Source: Burkholderia paludis (GTDB lineage: Bacteria; Pseudomonadota; Gammaproteobacteria; Burkholderiales; Burkholderiaceae). Taken from it: a DNA stretch of 64,000 nt. The stretch is taken from assembly GCF_000732615.1 (NCBI RefSeq), contig NZ_JPGL01000022.1, positions 62,001-126,000 of the forward strand, read 5' to 3'. Under the pieces are notes generated by a model, which saw nothing but the letters and a program-made list of their open reading frames with translations, was not told the origin of the DNA and ran no database searches. Position 1 is the first letter of the stretch. Each line of letters begins with the position of its first letter. This document shows positions 1 to 8,884 of the stretch, piece by piece. The position numbers were made by a program, and so were the translations under genes.

Positions 1-635
1 GCCAGGCGGCGATCGATGCGCTCGGCACCGCGACGATCCAGTACCAGGGCCGCGAGCTCGATCTCGCGAAGCCGTTCCACCGCCTGACAATCACGCAGGC
101 GATCCGGAAGTACGCGCCGGACTACACCGACGGCCAGTTGTCGGACGACGCGTTCCTGCGCACCGAACTGAAGCGCTTCGGCGTCGACGTCTCGCAGCCC
201 GCGTTCCTGAACGCCGGCACCGGTGCGCTGCAGCTCGCGCTGTTCGAGGAAACCGCCGAAGCGCAACTGTGGGAACCGACCTTCATCATCGACTACCCGG
301 TCGAAGTGTCGCCGCTCGCACGCGCATCGGATACGGTGCCGGGCATCACCGAGCGCTTCGAGCTGTTCATGACCGGCCGCGAGATCGCGAACGGTTTCTC
401 GGAACTGAACGATCCGGAAGACCAGGCCGCACGCTTCAAGAAGCAGGTCGAGCAAAAGGATGCGGGCGACGAGGAAGCGATGTTCTTCGACGCCGACTAC
501 ATCCGCGCGCTCGAATACGGGATGCCTCCGACCGGCGGCTGCGGGATCGGCATCGACCGCCTGGTGATGCTGCTGACCGACAGCCCGACGATCCGCGACG
601 TGCTGCTGTTCCCCCATCTGCGCCGCGAAGACTGA
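1..635 (+). CDS. lysS: Lysyl-tRNA synthetase, class II (3' part)
   Basis: This is the C-terminal part of a class II lysyl-tRNA synthetase, the cytoplasmic enzyme that charges tRNA-Lys. The reading frame is open from the window edge, so the start and the N-terminal anticodon-binding domain lie upstream. About 210 residues are visible. They include the class II core around [17 protein letters not shown], the [14 protein letters not shown] stretch, and the class II motif 3 near the end ([15 protein letters not shown]), which binds ATP. The protein ends a few residues after PHLRRED, as LysS proteins usually do. Identification is firm from these motifs. Confidence 0.96.
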   Translation, partial: QAAIDALGTATIQYQGRELDLAKPFHRLTITQAIRKYAPDYTDGQLSDDAFLRTELKRFGVDVSQPAFLNAGTGALQLALFEETAEAQLWEPTFIIDYPVEVSPLARASDTVPGITERFELFMTGREIANGFSELNDPEDQAARFKKQVEQKDAGDEEAMFFDADYIRALEYGMPPTGGCGIGIDRLVMLLTDSPTIRDVLLFPHLRRED

Positions 636-983
636 TCGCCGCGCCCGCGTGTGCGCCGCGTCCCGCGGCGTACACGCATCAGCTTTGTAACGACGCGTAA
701 ATCCCGCCCGCCGGCGTCCGCCGGCTGCAGATCCTCCCCCGTTTTACTTCCTCGTCGCGACGGCCTTTCCCGGGGTTTCCCCGTAACGATGGCCACGCCC
801 GCGCTGCAATTCGTTACACCTTGATACGGTACGCCGCTCGCCGGTGGACGACACTCCGTTTGCGTCACCACGCAGCACCGAGGGATCGGAACGAAGCGCC
901 GAAGCACCGCGCCTTCCCGATCCCGACGCGTGGGACCCGGCCCGGCGCTGCAGCGCCGATCCGGATCGACACCGGAGAAAAAA
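636..983. other. Intergenic region between lysS and a membrane protein gene
   Basis: This 348-base stretch has no convincing gene. It holds a GC-rich hairpin at 647-677 (arms match at 12 of 13 positions) just after lysS. The hairpin lacks a T-run, so it may be a weak or Rho-assisted 3' end rather than a classical terminator. The rest presumably contains the promoter of the following gene, but I see no clear -35/-10 pair. Confidence 0.5.
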
Positions 984-1712
984 ATGGATAACCCGAATCA
1001 GACCACACCGCAAAAGCAACGCCTCCACCCGCTCATCGCCACGGCAGCCGGCGCCGTCATCGTTGCCAGCCTCGCGGCGACGGCGGCCGTCACGGGCATC
1101 TTCCCGAAAGCCAACGGCAGCAACGAACAGAACGGCCAGACCCAGGCCGCGCTGATCGCCTCGCAGCCGGCCGTCGATACGGCCGCGGCCGCCAGCACCG
1201 CACTCGCCGCGCAAGCGCAGCAGCAGGCGGCGGAACAGGCCGCCGCGCAACAGAAGGCCGTCGCACAGGCCGAACCGAAGCCCGCGCCGCGCCCGGCCAC
1301 GCCGCATCGCCGTCATACGCAGGCGCCGCAGCCGCCGCAGTATGCGCAGCAGCCCTCCGCACCCGCGCCCGCCTACTGCCTGAGCTGCGGCACGGTCGTC
1401 GCGATCACGCCGATCCGCACGCCGGGCCAGAGTTCGGGCATCGGTGCGGTCGGCGGCGCCGCGGCGGGCGGCCTGCTCGGCAACCAGTTCGGCCACGGCA
1501 ACGGTCGCACCGCGATGACGATCATCGGCGCACTGGGTGGCGGCCTCGCGGGCAACCAGGTCGAAAAGCAGGTGCGCGCGGAAACCGACTACCAGGTGCA
1601 AGTGCAGATGGAGAGCGGCGCGACGCGCACGTTCACGTACCGCAACCAGCAGCCGCCGTTCGGCCAGGGTCAGCGCGTGCGGATCGAGAACGGGACGCTG
1701 ATCGGCGCGTGA
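984..1712 (+). CDS. Glycine-zipper 2TM-domain membrane protein
   Basis: This is a 242-residue protein of the glycine-zipper 2TM type, related to the Rick_17kDa/SlyB group. A membrane segment lies near residues 13-35 (LIATAAGAVIVASLAATAAV). An Ala/Gln-rich, proline-rich linker follows. The C-terminal half carries the glycine zipper, where GAVGGAAAGGLLGNQFGHG is followed by a second IIGALGGGLAGNQ repeat, and then a short beta-rich tail. I chose the ATG at 984 because GGAGAAAA lies directly upstream; the frame is open further upstream, but without a comparable ribosome site. The protein is likely anchored in the inner membrane and facing the periplasm. The exact function is unknown; related proteins are linked to envelope integrity. 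Confidence 0.85.
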   Translation: MDNPNQTTPQKQRLHPLIATAAGAVIVASLAATAAVTGIFPKANGSNEQNGQTQAALIASQPAVDTAAAASTALAAQAQQQAAEQAAAQQKAVAQAEPKPAPRPATPHRRHTQAPQPPQYAQQPSAPAPAYCLSCGTVVAITPIRTPGQSSGIGAVGGAAAGGLLGNQFGHGNGRTAMTIIGALGGGLAGNQVEKQVRAETDYQVQVQMESGATRTFTYRNQQPPFGQGQRVRIENGTLIGA

Positions 1713-1773
1713 TCGCCCGATCGCGTTACGGCCCCTGCCCGCATACCGCGCGCGGGCAGGCCGCCTGAAAATG

Positions 1774-1810
1774 AAAACGGCTCGCGAGCGATCGCTCACG
1801 AGCCGTTTTT
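1774..1810. terminator. Bidirectional intrinsic terminator
   Basis: Arms AAAACGGCTCG and CGAGCCGTTTT are perfect inverted repeats separated by 14 bases, with an A-run before and a T-run after. The hairpin can serve both the glycine-zipper gene (plus strand) and the 3' end of the isc operon (minus strand). Confidence 0.85.
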
Positions 1811-1850
1811 CCATTGCCGGCGGCATGCGCCGTCGCGGCGCACCGCGCAA

Positions 1851-2060
1851 TCAGTCCTCGTCGTCGAAATCCGATTCGTCGATCCAGTGCGCCTGGATCG
1901 CTTCGAGGATCTTCTCGCCGGAGTGCTTCGGATCGTCGTTGAAGCCGTCGAGTTCGAGCACCCACTGGCGCAGGTCGACGAAGTTGATCCGCTGCGGGTC
2001 GATGTCCGGGTACTTGTCCGCCAGCGCAATGGCTATTTCACGCGAATCGGTCCATTTCAT
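1851..2060 (-). CDS. iscX: Fe-S cluster assembly protein IscX
   Basis: This is a 69-residue acidic protein matching IscX (YfhJ) in length and sequence. It begins MKWTDSREIAIALADKYPD, has the conserved DPKHSGEKILEAIQ segment and ends DESDFDDED. In other bacteria IscX binds IscS and iron and modulates cluster assembly. It is the last gene of the isc operon, 19 bases after fdx, and ends at a terminator. The start is preceded by GGAGGC at a good distance. The identification is reliable because both sequence and operon position agree. Confidence 0.95.
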   Translation of the reverse strand: MKWTDSREIAIALADKYPDIDPQRINFVDLRQWVLELDGFNDDPKHSGEKILEAIQAHWIDESDFDDED

Positions 2061-2079
2061 CGCCTGCCTCCGGTTCCTG

Positions 2080-2421
2080 TCAGTGGTTTTCCTTCGCGTG
2101 GTTGATCGAGTACTTCGGAATCTCGACCACCAGGTCCGAATCTTCCTTCACGATCGCCTGGCACGACAGGCGCGACGTCGGCTCGAGGCCCCACGCCTTG
2201 TCCAGCAGATCGTCCTCGTCCTCCTCGGACGGCGTCAGGTCGTTGAAGCCCTCGCGGATCACCACGTGGCACGTCGTGCACGCGCACGACTTCTCGCATG
2301 CATGCTCGATCTCGATCCCGTGTTCGAGCAGGTTGTCGCAGATACTCTTGCCGGGCGTCGCGTCGATCACTGCGCCATCCGGGCACAGTTCGACGTGAGG
2401 CAGCACCACCAGTTGAGGCAT
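2080..2421 (-). CDS. fdx: Isc-type 2Fe-2S ferredoxin
   Basis: This is a 113-residue adrenodoxin-like ferredoxin. It begins MPQLVVLPHVELCPDGAVI and has the 2Fe-2S ligand pattern Cys42, Cys48, Cys51 (within ACEKSCACTTC) and Cys87 (RLSCQ). In the isc system it supplies electrons during cluster assembly on IscU. The frame is open upstream, but the ATG at 2421 gives the normal family length and lies about 90 bases after the hscA stop. It sits between hscA and iscX, the standard isc gene order. Confidence 0.96.
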   Translation of the reverse strand: MPQLVVLPHVELCPDGAVIDATPGKSICDNLLEHGIEIEHACEKSCACTTCHVVIREGFNDLTPSEEDEDDLLDKAWGLEPTSRLSCQAIVKEDSDLVVEIPKYSINHAKENH

Positions 2422-2509
2422 GTCCGTTCCGTCAGTCAGGGTGCGGCGCGACGCGCCGCACGGTTCAATGTCGCGCGGGCCGTCACCGGCCGATGCGCAG
2501 TTCGTGAGT

Positions 2510-4378
2510 TCAGATCTCGTCGAGCCGGCGGCCCGACAGCGCGCGCTTGATGCTCTTGTCCATCCGGCGCGCGGCGAATTCGTCGGTGCCGTCGGCCAGC
2601 GCCTTGGTCGCCGCTTCGATCGCGTTCGTATCGTCGCCCTGCGCGACCGCGCGCAGCGCCGCGACCAGCGCGTCGACCTCGGTGCGCTCGTTCGCATCGA
2701 GCAATTCGCCGTCGGCCGTCAGCGCGGCCTGCGTCGCCTCGATCATCCGCTCGGCCTCGACCTGCGCTTCGCGCAGCGCACGCGCGCGCATGTCGATCTC
2801 GGCGGTCTTGAAGCTGTCCTCGAGCATCTTCGCGATGTCGTCGTCGGCGAGACCGTACGACGGCTTCACGACGACCGACGCCTCGACGCCCGACAGCTGC
2901 TCGCGGGCGAACACCGACAGCAGGCCGTCCGCGTCCACCTGATAGGTCACGCGAATGCGCGCGGCACCGGCCGTCATCGGCGGGATGCCGCGCAGCTCGA
3001 AGCGCGCGAGCGACCGGCAATCGGCGACGAGTTCGCGCTCACCCTGCACGACATGGATCGCCATCGCGGTCTGGCCATCCTTGAAGGTCGTGAATTCCTG
3101 CGCCCGCGCGATCGGAATCGTCGAGTTGCGCGGAATGATCTTCTCGACGAGGCCCCCCATCGTCTCGACACCGAGCGACAGCGGAATCACGTCGAGCAGC
3201 AGCCAGTCGTCGCCGGTGCCGCGATTGCCTGCGAGCAGGTCGGCCTGGATCGCCGCGCCGAGCGCGACGACCTGGTCCGGATCGAGGTTCACGAGCGGCG
3301 GCTGGCCGAAATACTTCGCGACCGCGTCGCGGATCACCGGCATGCGCGTCGCGCCGCCGACCAGCACGACACCCTTGATGTCCGCCGGCGTGACCTGCGC
3401 GTCGCGCAGCGCCTTGCGGGTGGGCGTGAGCGTGCGCTGCACGAGCGGCTCCACCAGCGACGCAAACGCATCGTGCGCGATCGTCTGCACGAGATGCGCG
3501 CCGCCCGACAGCGTCACGTCGAGCGACGCCTGCGGCGCCGACGACAGCGTTTCCTTCAGCACGCGCACGCGATCGAGCAACAGGCGCACGTCCTCGGGCG
3601 CGAGCGTCTTCGCATCGATGCCGGCTTGCGCGAGCACGTGACCGAACAGCGCGTGGTCGAAATCGTCGCCGCCGAGCGCGGAATCGCCGCCCGCAGCCAG
3701 CACTTCGAACACGCCCTTCGTCAGCTTCAGGATCGACAGGTCGAACGTGCCGCCGCCGAGGTCGTACACCGCGTAGAGGCCTTCGGCCGCATTGTCGAGA
3801 CCGTACGCAATCGCCGCGGCAGTCGGCTCGTTCAGCAGGCGCAGCACGTTGAGCCCCGCGAGGCGCGCGGCATCCTTGGTCGCCTGCCGTTGCGCATCGT
3901 CGAAATACGCGGGCACCGTGATCACCGCGCCGACAAGATCGTCGCCGAGCGAATCCTCCGCACGATAGCGCAGCGTCGCGAGAATCTCGGCCGATACCTC
4001 GACCGGGCTCTTCACGCCGTCGACGGTGCGGATCTGCACCATGCCCGGCGCATCGACGAAGTCGTACGGTGCGTTCGCCGCGCCTTCGACTTCCGCCTTG
4101 CCGCGGCCCATGAAACGCTTGACCGACACGATCGTGTTGCGCGGGTCGGTCGCGGCCTGCTCCTTTGCCTCGTGGCCGATACGGCGGCCGCCCTTCTCGA
4201 GATAGCGGACGACCGACGGCAGCAGCGCGCGGCCCGCTTCGTCCGGCAGCACTTCAGGCACGCTGTTGCGTACGGCCGCGACGAGCGAGTTCGTCGTGCC
4301 GAGGTCGATCCCGACGGCGAGTCGCCGCTGATGCGGCGCCGGCGCCATCCCCGGTTCGGAAATTTGCAGTAAAGCCAT
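2510..4378 (-). CDS. hscA: Fe-S assembly chaperone HscA (Hsp70 family)
   Basis: This 622-residue specialised Hsp70 ATPase helps release Fe-S clusters from IscU. The Hsp70 signatures are clear: [14 protein letters not shown] at residues 21-34, [11 protein letters not shown] at 183-193 and [12 protein letters not shown] at 204-215. A substrate-binding beta domain and an alpha-helical lid follow. The length matches HscA (about 620) rather than DnaK (about 640), and the DnaK-type acidic tail is missing. The gene lies directly after hscB, its J-protein partner. The nearby IscU carries the LPPVK motif that HscA recognises. Confidence 0.97.
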   Translation of the reverse strand: MALLQISEPGMAPAPHQRRLAVGIDLGTTNSLVAAVRNSVPEVLPDEAGRALLPSVVRYLEKGGRRIGHEAKEQAATDPRNTIVSVKRFMGRGKAEVEGAANAPYDFVDAPGMVQIRTVDGVKSPVEVSAEILATLRYRAEDSLGDDLVGAVITVPAYFDDAQRQATKDAARLAGLNVLRLLNEPTAAAIAYGLDNAAEGLYAVYDLGGGTFDLSILKLTKGVFEVLAAGGDSALGGDDFDHALFGHVLAQAGIDAKTLAPEDVRLLLDRVRVLKETLSSAPQASLDVTLSGGAHLVQTIAHDAFASLVEPLVQRTLTPTRKALRDAQVTPADIKGVVLVGGATRMPVIRDAVAKYFGQPPLVNLDPDQVVALGAAIQADLLAGNRGTGDDWLLLDVIPLSLGVETMGGLVEKIIPRNSTIPIARAQEFTTFKDGQTAMAIHVVQGERELVADCRSLARFELRGIPPMTAGAARIRVTYQVDADGLLSVFAREQLSGVEASVVVKPSYGLADDDIAKMLEDSFKTAEIDMRARALREAQVEAERMIEATQAALTADGELLDANERTEVDALVAALRAVAQGDDTNAIEAATKALADGTDEFAARRMDKSIKRALSGRRLDEI

Positions 4379-4432
4379 CTTGGTTCGTTCGGGCGCTCGG
4401 CCCGTTTGCTACGCGCACCGCAAGGCGCGCGG

Positions 4433-4960
4433 TTAAGTTTCGAGGCGCTCGATCTGCGCGCCCACTTCCGACGCGACCCGTTCGATGAACATCAGCTGAC
4501 GCACGGCCTCGGCGGCTGCCTGGTCGGCGCCGCTGTCGAGCAGCGTGCCGAGGCGCTCGACGCGCACGCGCCGCTCGTCGCGCAACTCGCCGAGCAGCGC
4601 GTCGAGCGCGTCGACGTTACGGGCGGCCGCGGCATCCTCGATGCCTTCGCGCCATTCCATCTGCTGCATCAGGAACGCGGGCTCCATCGCGGTATTGTTT
4701 TCCGCGCCGATGTCGACGCCGCGCAGCGACAGCAGATAGGACGCGCGCTTCAGCGGATCGCGCAGCGTACGGTACGCCTCGTTCGCGCGGGTTGCCCACT
4801 GCATCGCGATGCGCTTCTGCGCGTCGCCGGCCGCCGCGAAGCGGTCCGGATGCACCTGCGTCTGCACCGTCCGGTAGGCGGCATCGAGTGCCGCCTCGTC
4901 GAGCGCGAATTGCGCCGGCAGGTTAAACAGGTCGAAATGGCTGTCTTTCAGCGAGACCAT
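4433..4960 (-). CDS. hscB: Fe-S assembly co-chaperone HscB (J-protein)
   Basis: This is a 175-residue J-domain co-chaperone that delivers IscU to HscA. The N-terminal J domain carries HPD at residues 37-39 (QVHPDRFA). The C-terminal half is the helical IscU-binding domain, ending [15 protein letters not shown]. The frame extends 14 codons upstream (to 5002), but the ATG at 4960, giving [15 protein letters not shown], matches the normal HscB start and length. The ribosome site there is weak (CCGGAA), so the start is slightly uncertain. It lies between iscA and hscA in the operon. Confidence 0.94.
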   Translation of the reverse strand: MVSLKDSHFDLFNLPAQFALDEAALDAAYRTVQTQVHPDRFAAAGDAQKRIAMQWATRANEAYRTLRDPLKRASYLLSLRGVDIGAENNTAMEPAFLMQQMEWREGIEDAAAARNVDALDALLGELRDERRVRVERLGTLLDSGADQAAAEAVRQLMFIERVASEVGAQIERLET

Positions 4961-5057
4961 CGTCGCGTTCAATTCCGGTTCGTCGCGCGGCAAACGCCGC
5001 ACATTAAAAAGGCGGCCTGTGCCGCCTCTTGCCCGCGTCGCGCGGAAATCCGCGTCG

Positions 5058-5381
5058 TCACACGCGGAACGATTCGCCGCAGCCGCACTCGTCCTTCACG
5101 TTCGGGTTGTTGAACTTGAACCCTTCGTTCAGGCCTTCGCGCGCGAAATCGAGTTCGGTGCCGTCGATGTACGCGAGGCTCTTCGGATCGACGACGACCT
5201 TCACGCCATGGCTCTCGAACACCTGATCCTCGGGAGCCAGCTCGTCGACATACTCGAGCTTGTACGCGAGCCCCGAGCAACCGGTCGTGCGAACGCCGAG
5301 CCGCAGGCCCACCCCCTTGCCGCGACGGACGAGGTATTTCTGGACGTGCTGTGCTGCTTTTTCGGTCAGTGTAATTGCCAT
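5058..5381 (-). CDS. iscA: Fe-S assembly A-type scaffold IscA
   Basis: This is a 107-residue A-type carrier that accepts and hands on iron or Fe-S clusters. The three conserved cysteines are present: Cys35 (TTGCSGLAY) and Cys99 and Cys101 (DECGCGESF). I chose the ATG at 5381 because AAGGA lies 7 bases upstream and the product then has the normal family length; the frame stays open upstream. It follows iscU after a 142-base gap that contains no gene. Other A-type proteins (ErpA, SufA) share these cysteines, but the operon position supports IscA. Confidence 0.95.
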   Translation of the reverse strand: MAITLTEKAAQHVQKYLVRRGKGVGLRLGVRTTGCSGLAYKLEYVDELAPEDQVFESHGVKVVVDPKSLAYIDGTELDFAREGLNEGFKFNNPNVKDECGCGESFRV

Positions 5382-5523
5382 GATGTCCTTGCCGCGGCGC
5401 GCCACCGGGGCTCGCCGCGTTCCTTCCAGGCGCCCCAGACCTGTCGCTACGCGCCAGTCCCCCGAGGGGGTCAAGAAAACCTGGGGCGGCCCTGCGTTTT
5501 CCCGAGAAGCCGCGCGATCCCGC

Positions 5524-5931
5524 TCAGGCTGCTGCCTGATCGCCTTCCGTGGTGTCGTGGCGCTTCTTGTAGTCGGCCACGGCTGCCTTGATCGCGTCTT
5601 CCGCGAGGATCGAGCAGTGAATCTTCACCGGCGGCAGCGCGAGTTCCTCGGCGATCTGCGTGTTCTTGATCGACAGTGCTTCGTCGAGCGTCTTGCCCTT
5701 CACCCATTCGGTGACGAGCGAGCTCGATGCGATCGCCGAACCGCAACCGTAGGTCTTGAACTTCGCGTCTTCGATCACGCCGTCCGCGCCGACGCGGATC
5801 TGCAGCTTCATCACGTCGCCGCAGGCCGGCGCGCCGACCATGCCCGTGCCGACCGCGTCGTCGTCTTTCGCGAACGAACCGACGTTGCGCGGGTTTTCGT
5901 AGTGATCCAGAACCTTGTTGCTGTAAGACAT
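5524..5931 (-). CDS. iscU: Fe-S cluster scaffold IscU
   Basis: This is a 135-residue scaffold on which 2Fe-2S clusters are built from IscS-derived sulfur. The ligand residues are visible: Cys37 (GAPACGD), Asp39, Cys63 (YGCGSA) and Cys106 (KIHCS). The LPPVK sequence at residues 99-103 is the HscA recognition site. A strong AAGGAG ribosome site precedes the ATG. The gene lies 68 bases after iscS. The tail after residue 125 is a short Ala/Gln-rich extension of no obvious role. Confidence 0.97.
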   Translation of the reverse strand: MSYSNKVLDHYENPRNVGSFAKDDDAVGTGMVGAPACGDVMKLQIRVGADGVIEDAKFKTYGCGSAIASSSLVTEWVKGKTLDEALSIKNTQIAEELALPPVKIHCSILAEDAIKAAVADYKKRHDTTEGDQAAA

Positions 5932-5999
5932 GACTCAGACTCCTTGACTCGTTACGTCTGCGTGCGCGAATCCGCCCGCGGGTATGTTCAATCCGGCGC

Positions 6000-7223
6000 T
6001 CAGTGTGCGGCCCATTCGATCGTCGACAGATCGACGCCTTCCTGGTGCATTTCCCAGAGCGGCGACAGTTCGCGCAGCTTCGCGATCTTGCTGTTCAGCA
6101 GGTTGATCACGAAGTCGACTTCCTGCTCCGTCGTAAAGCGGCCGACCGTGAAGCGGATCGAGCTGTGCGCCAGCTCGTCGTTGCGGCCGAGCGCACGCAG
6201 CACGTACGACGGCTCCAGCGACGCCGACGTGCACGCGGAGCCCGACGACACCGCGACGTCCTTGATCGCCATGATCAGCGACTCGCCTTCGACGAAGTTG
6301 AAACTGATGTTGAGGTTGTGCGGGACGCGGTGCTCCATGTCGCCGTTCACGTAGGTTTCCTCGATCTGCGACAGGCCGCGCAGCAGCTTGTCGCGCAGCA
6401 TGCGGACGCGCTCGTTCTCGGTCGCCATGTCCTCGCGTGCGATGCGGAACGCTTCGCCCATGCCCACGATCTGGTGCGTCGGCAGCGTGCCCGAACGCAT
6501 CCCGCGCTCATGGCCGCCGCCGTGCATTTGCGCCTCGATGCGCACGCGCGGCTTGCGGCGCACGTACAGCGCGCCGATGCCCTTCGGACCGTAGGTCTTG
6601 TGCGCCGAGAACGACATCAGGTCGACCTTCAGCTTCGCGAGGTCGATCTCGACCTTGCCGGTCGACTGTGCGGCGTCGACGTGGAACACGATGCCCTTCT
6701 CGCGGCAGATCTCGCCGATCGTCGCGATGTCCTGGATCACGCCGATCTCGTTGTTCACGTGCATCACCGACACGAGGATCGTGTCCGGGCGCAGCGCGGC
6801 CTTGAACACGTCGAGGTCGATCAGGCCGTCGTCCTTCACGTCGAGGTAGGTCACCTCGAAGCCGTCGCGCTCGAGCTCGCGGCACGTGTCGAGCACGGCC
6901 TTGTGCTCGGTCTTCACCGTGACGATGTGCTTGCCCTTGCCCTTGTAGAAGTTCGCGGCGCCCTTGATCGCGAGGTTGTCGGACTCCGTCGCGCCCGACG
7001 TCCAGATGATCTCGCGCGGATCGGCGTTCACGAGTGCGGCGACCTGCTCGCGCGCTTCCTCGACTGCGCGCTCCGCGTCCCAGCCATATGCGTGGCTGCG
7101 CGACGCCGGGTTGCCGAACTGCTCGCGCAGGTACGGCACCATCTTGTCGACCACGCGCGGATCGACCGGCGTCGTCGCGCTGTAATCCATATAGATGGGC
7201 AGGTGGAGAGTCTCTTGGGTCAT
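6000..7223 (-). CDS. iscS: Cysteine desulfurase IscS
   Basis: This is a 407-residue PLP-dependent cysteine desulfurase that takes sulfur from cysteine for Fe-S clusters and tRNA thiolation. It begins [21 protein letters not shown]. The PLP lysine is Lys209 in [12 protein letters not shown], and the catalytic loop cysteine is Cys331 in [10 protein letters not shown]. Length and sequence match group I IscS proteins (about 404 residues). A GGAG ribosome site lies before the ATG. The gene is 65 bases downstream of iscR, the operon regulator. Confidence 0.97.
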   Translation of the reverse strand: MTQETLHLPIYMDYSATTPVDPRVVDKMVPYLREQFGNPASRSHAYGWDAERAVEEAREQVAALVNADPREIIWTSGATESDNLAIKGAANFYKGKGKHIVTVKTEHKAVLDTCRELERDGFEVTYLDVKDDGLIDLDVFKAALRPDTILVSVMHVNNEIGVIQDIATIGEICREKGIVFHVDAAQSTGKVEIDLAKLKVDLMSFSAHKTYGPKGIGALYVRRKPRVRIEAQMHGGGHERGMRSGTLPTHQIVGMGEAFRIAREDMATENERVRMLRDKLLRGLSQIEETYVNGDMEHRVPHNLNISFNFVEGESLIMAIKDVAVSSGSACTSASLEPSYVLRALGRNDELAHSSIRFTVGRFTTEQEVDFVINLLNSKIAKLRELSPLWEMHQEGVDLSTIEWAAH

Positions 7224-7288
7224 CTGTCGCTCCGGGTATTCTGTGCAGGGACTATGTGCGTTATGGGGTATGGCGGGCGCCTATGCGC

Positions 7289-7828
7289 TCACGAGCTCGC
7301 GATGTTGAACACCGAATTGGGGCCGAGCGGCATCGTACGCACGGGCTCGGCCTGTGCGGCGACGGGCTCCGGCGTACGCCGGTCGCGCAACACCGCAGGC
7401 GCGCCCTCGCGTGCGCGCTGCTGATCGACGAGATCCTGCAGCGACACCGAATCGAGGTACTCGACCATCTTCTGGTTCAGCGTCGACCACAGCTCGTGCG
7501 TCATGCAATGGCCGTCGGGCTGCTTCGAGCCGTCGCACGTGCCCTTGCCGCCGCACTGCGTGGCGTCGAGCGGTTCATCAACCGCGATGATGATGTCGGC
7601 AACGGTGACATCCTGCGCGCGGCGCGCGAGGTTGTAGCCGCCGCCCGGACCGCGCACGGATTCGACGATTTCATGCCTGCGCAGCTTGCCGAACAGCTGT
7701 TCGAGATACGAGAGCGAAATCCGCTGGCGCTGGCTGATGCCTGCAAGCGTCACCGGGCCCTGCTCCTGGCGCAGTGCCAAGTCAATCATCGCCGTGACGG
7801 CGAAACGGCCTTTGGTGGTGAGTCTCAT
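7289..7828 (-). CDS. iscR: Fe-S responsive Rrf2-family regulator IscR
   Basis: This is a 179-residue Rrf2-family winged-helix regulator that senses cell Fe-S status and represses the isc operon when it carries a 2Fe-2S cluster. It begins MRLTTKGRFAVTAMIDLAL and has the wing sequence RGPGGGYNLAR. The cluster ligands are Cys92, Cys98 and Cys108, with His111 (CGGKGTC through HCMTH). The third cysteine is four residues further on than in E. coli IscR, where it is Cys104. Two IscR-type operators cover its promoter, so autoregulation is expected. The C-terminal 40 residues are variable and probably disordered. Confidence 0.96.
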   Translation of the reverse strand: MRLTTKGRFAVTAMIDLALRQEQGPVTLAGISQRQRISLSYLEQLFGKLRRHEIVESVRGPGGGYNLARRAQDVTVADIIIAVDEPLDATQCGGKGTCDGSKQPDGHCMTHELWSTLNQKMVEYLDSVSLQDLVDQQRAREGAPAVLRDRRTPEPVAAQAEPVRTMPLGPNSVFNIASS

Positions 7829-7846
7829 GGTGGTCTAGGGGACTGC

Positions 7847-7898
7847 AATCTTGACGATTTTGGTCAAGTATAAATATTTGACGTTTTTAGTCAAGTAT
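7847..7898 (-). promoter_or_regulatory. iscR promoter with two tandem IscR-type operators
   Basis: On the minus strand, TTGACT (7889-7894) and TATACT (7867-7872) are spaced by 16 bases. Two 25-base type 1 IscR-like sites cover this promoter, at 7874-7898 (ATACTTGACTAAAAACGTCA at its start) and 7847-7871 (ATACTTGACCAAAATCGTCA at its start). Both match the known ATASYYGACTRWWWYAGTCRRSTAT pattern well. This predicts repression by cluster-bound IscR. Confidence 0.8.
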
Positions 7899-7943
7899 CC
7901 ATGTCTTTGAAAGGGTATTCGCAGACCGCTGAATACCGTGCGC

Positions 7944-8426
7944 TCAGCGCGCCGTACGGGCCCGGAGCGTCTCCAGCAGGCCCGCGCACGCGCGTTCGAC
8001 CTGGTCGAGCACCTGCTCGAAACCCTGCGCACCGCCGAAATAGGGATCGGCCACTTCGGTTTCGGTCGAATCCGGCGCGAACGCCATCAGCAGACGCACC
8101 TTGTCGCGATGCTGCGGCGGGCAACGGCGGTGCAGCTCCGCGAGGTTCGCTTCGTCCATCGCAAGGAGCAGGTCGAAGCGCTCGAAATCCGCCGCGCTCA
8201 CCTGTCGCGCGCGCAGCGCCGACAGGTCGTAGCCGCGGCTGCGGGCCGCCGCCTGCGCACGCGCATCGGGCGGCTCGCCGACATGCCAGTCGCCGGTGCC
8301 GGCCGAATCGACCGCGATCGAATCCGCCAGCGCGACCGCGTCGACCTGGTGACGCATCACGCCTTCCGCGGTAGGCGAACGGCAGATGTTGCCGAGACAG
8401 ACGAAACAGATCGCAACGCGGGTCAT
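7944..8426 (-). CDS. Low-molecular-weight protein-tyrosine phosphatase
   Basis: This is a 160-residue enzyme of the low-molecular-weight phosphotyrosine phosphatase family. The CX5R active-site loop is Cys10-LGNIC-Arg16 followed by SP, near the N terminus as usual. The general-acid aspartate is Asp127 in ADPYFGG. Such proteins act on tyrosine kinases of polysaccharide export systems or on other phosphoproteins, but no partner kinase is nearby, so the substrate is unknown. The gene is upstream of and parallel to iscR, separated from it by the IscR operators. Confidence 0.92.
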   Translation of the reverse strand: MTRVAICFVCLGNICRSPTAEGVMRHQVDAVALADSIAVDSAGTGDWHVGEPPDARAQAAARSRGYDLSALRARQVSAADFERFDLLLAMDEANLAELHRRCPPQHRDKVRLLMAFAPDSTETEVADPYFGGAQGFEQVLDQVERACAGLLETLRARTAR

Positions 8427-8527
8427 CGCACTATCGGGAAGCCGCGGCGGACCGCGTGGGAGAAGAACACGCCATTATACAAAGGCGGACGAAATCCCGC
8501 CGCCGCGCAAAGCGACGGCGCCCTGCC

Positions 8528-8755
8528 TCACAGCGCCTTCGGCGCGGCGAGCACGACGTCGCCGGAGGCGGCCGGCAGCGGCTTGGCCGCGTCGTCGACC
8601 AGCCCGAACGACACCGCGCGCGCCAGTTCGGCGGACGCCTGGTGCATCGCGAGCGGACCGCGCGACGGCGCGTCGGCCATCGCGTGGAGATAGGCTGCCG
8701 CGGCCAGCGGAACGACGATTGCCAGCGGCCAGTACATCGATATTGTCTTTTTCAT
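8528..8755 (-). CDS. Small membrane-anchored protein of unknown function
   Basis: This is a predicted 75-residue protein. I do not recognise its family. It starts MKKTISMYWPLAIVVPLAAAAYLHAM, which reads as a lysine-tagged membrane segment or signal anchor, followed by a roughly 45-residue Ala-rich tail. It is likely a real gene because a strong AAGGAGGTCC ribosome site lies at the right distance before the ATG. No cysteines or catalytic motifs are visible. Neighbours (a phosphatase downstream, lutB upstream) give no clear functional hint. Confidence 0.6.
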   Translation of the reverse strand: MKKTISMYWPLAIVVPLAAAAYLHAMADAPSRGPLAMHQASAELARAVSFGLVDDAAKPLPAASGDVVLAAPKAL

Positions 8756-8884
8756 GATGCGGACCTCCTTGACTGGGTACCCCGAAATGCAGTTCCGGGG
8801 ACTACAGGGAGGATTCTATAGCCCGCACCTATCGAGATAAATATGCGAATAGCGAACGCACTGTTGTCGCCTGGTGAACAGTCG

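Noticed and set aside
2420..4372. Long open frame on the plus strand opposite hscA
   Set aside because: Product is Arg/His/Ala-rich with no motifs and lies exactly opposite a clear hscA; high third-position GC leaves such antisense frames open.
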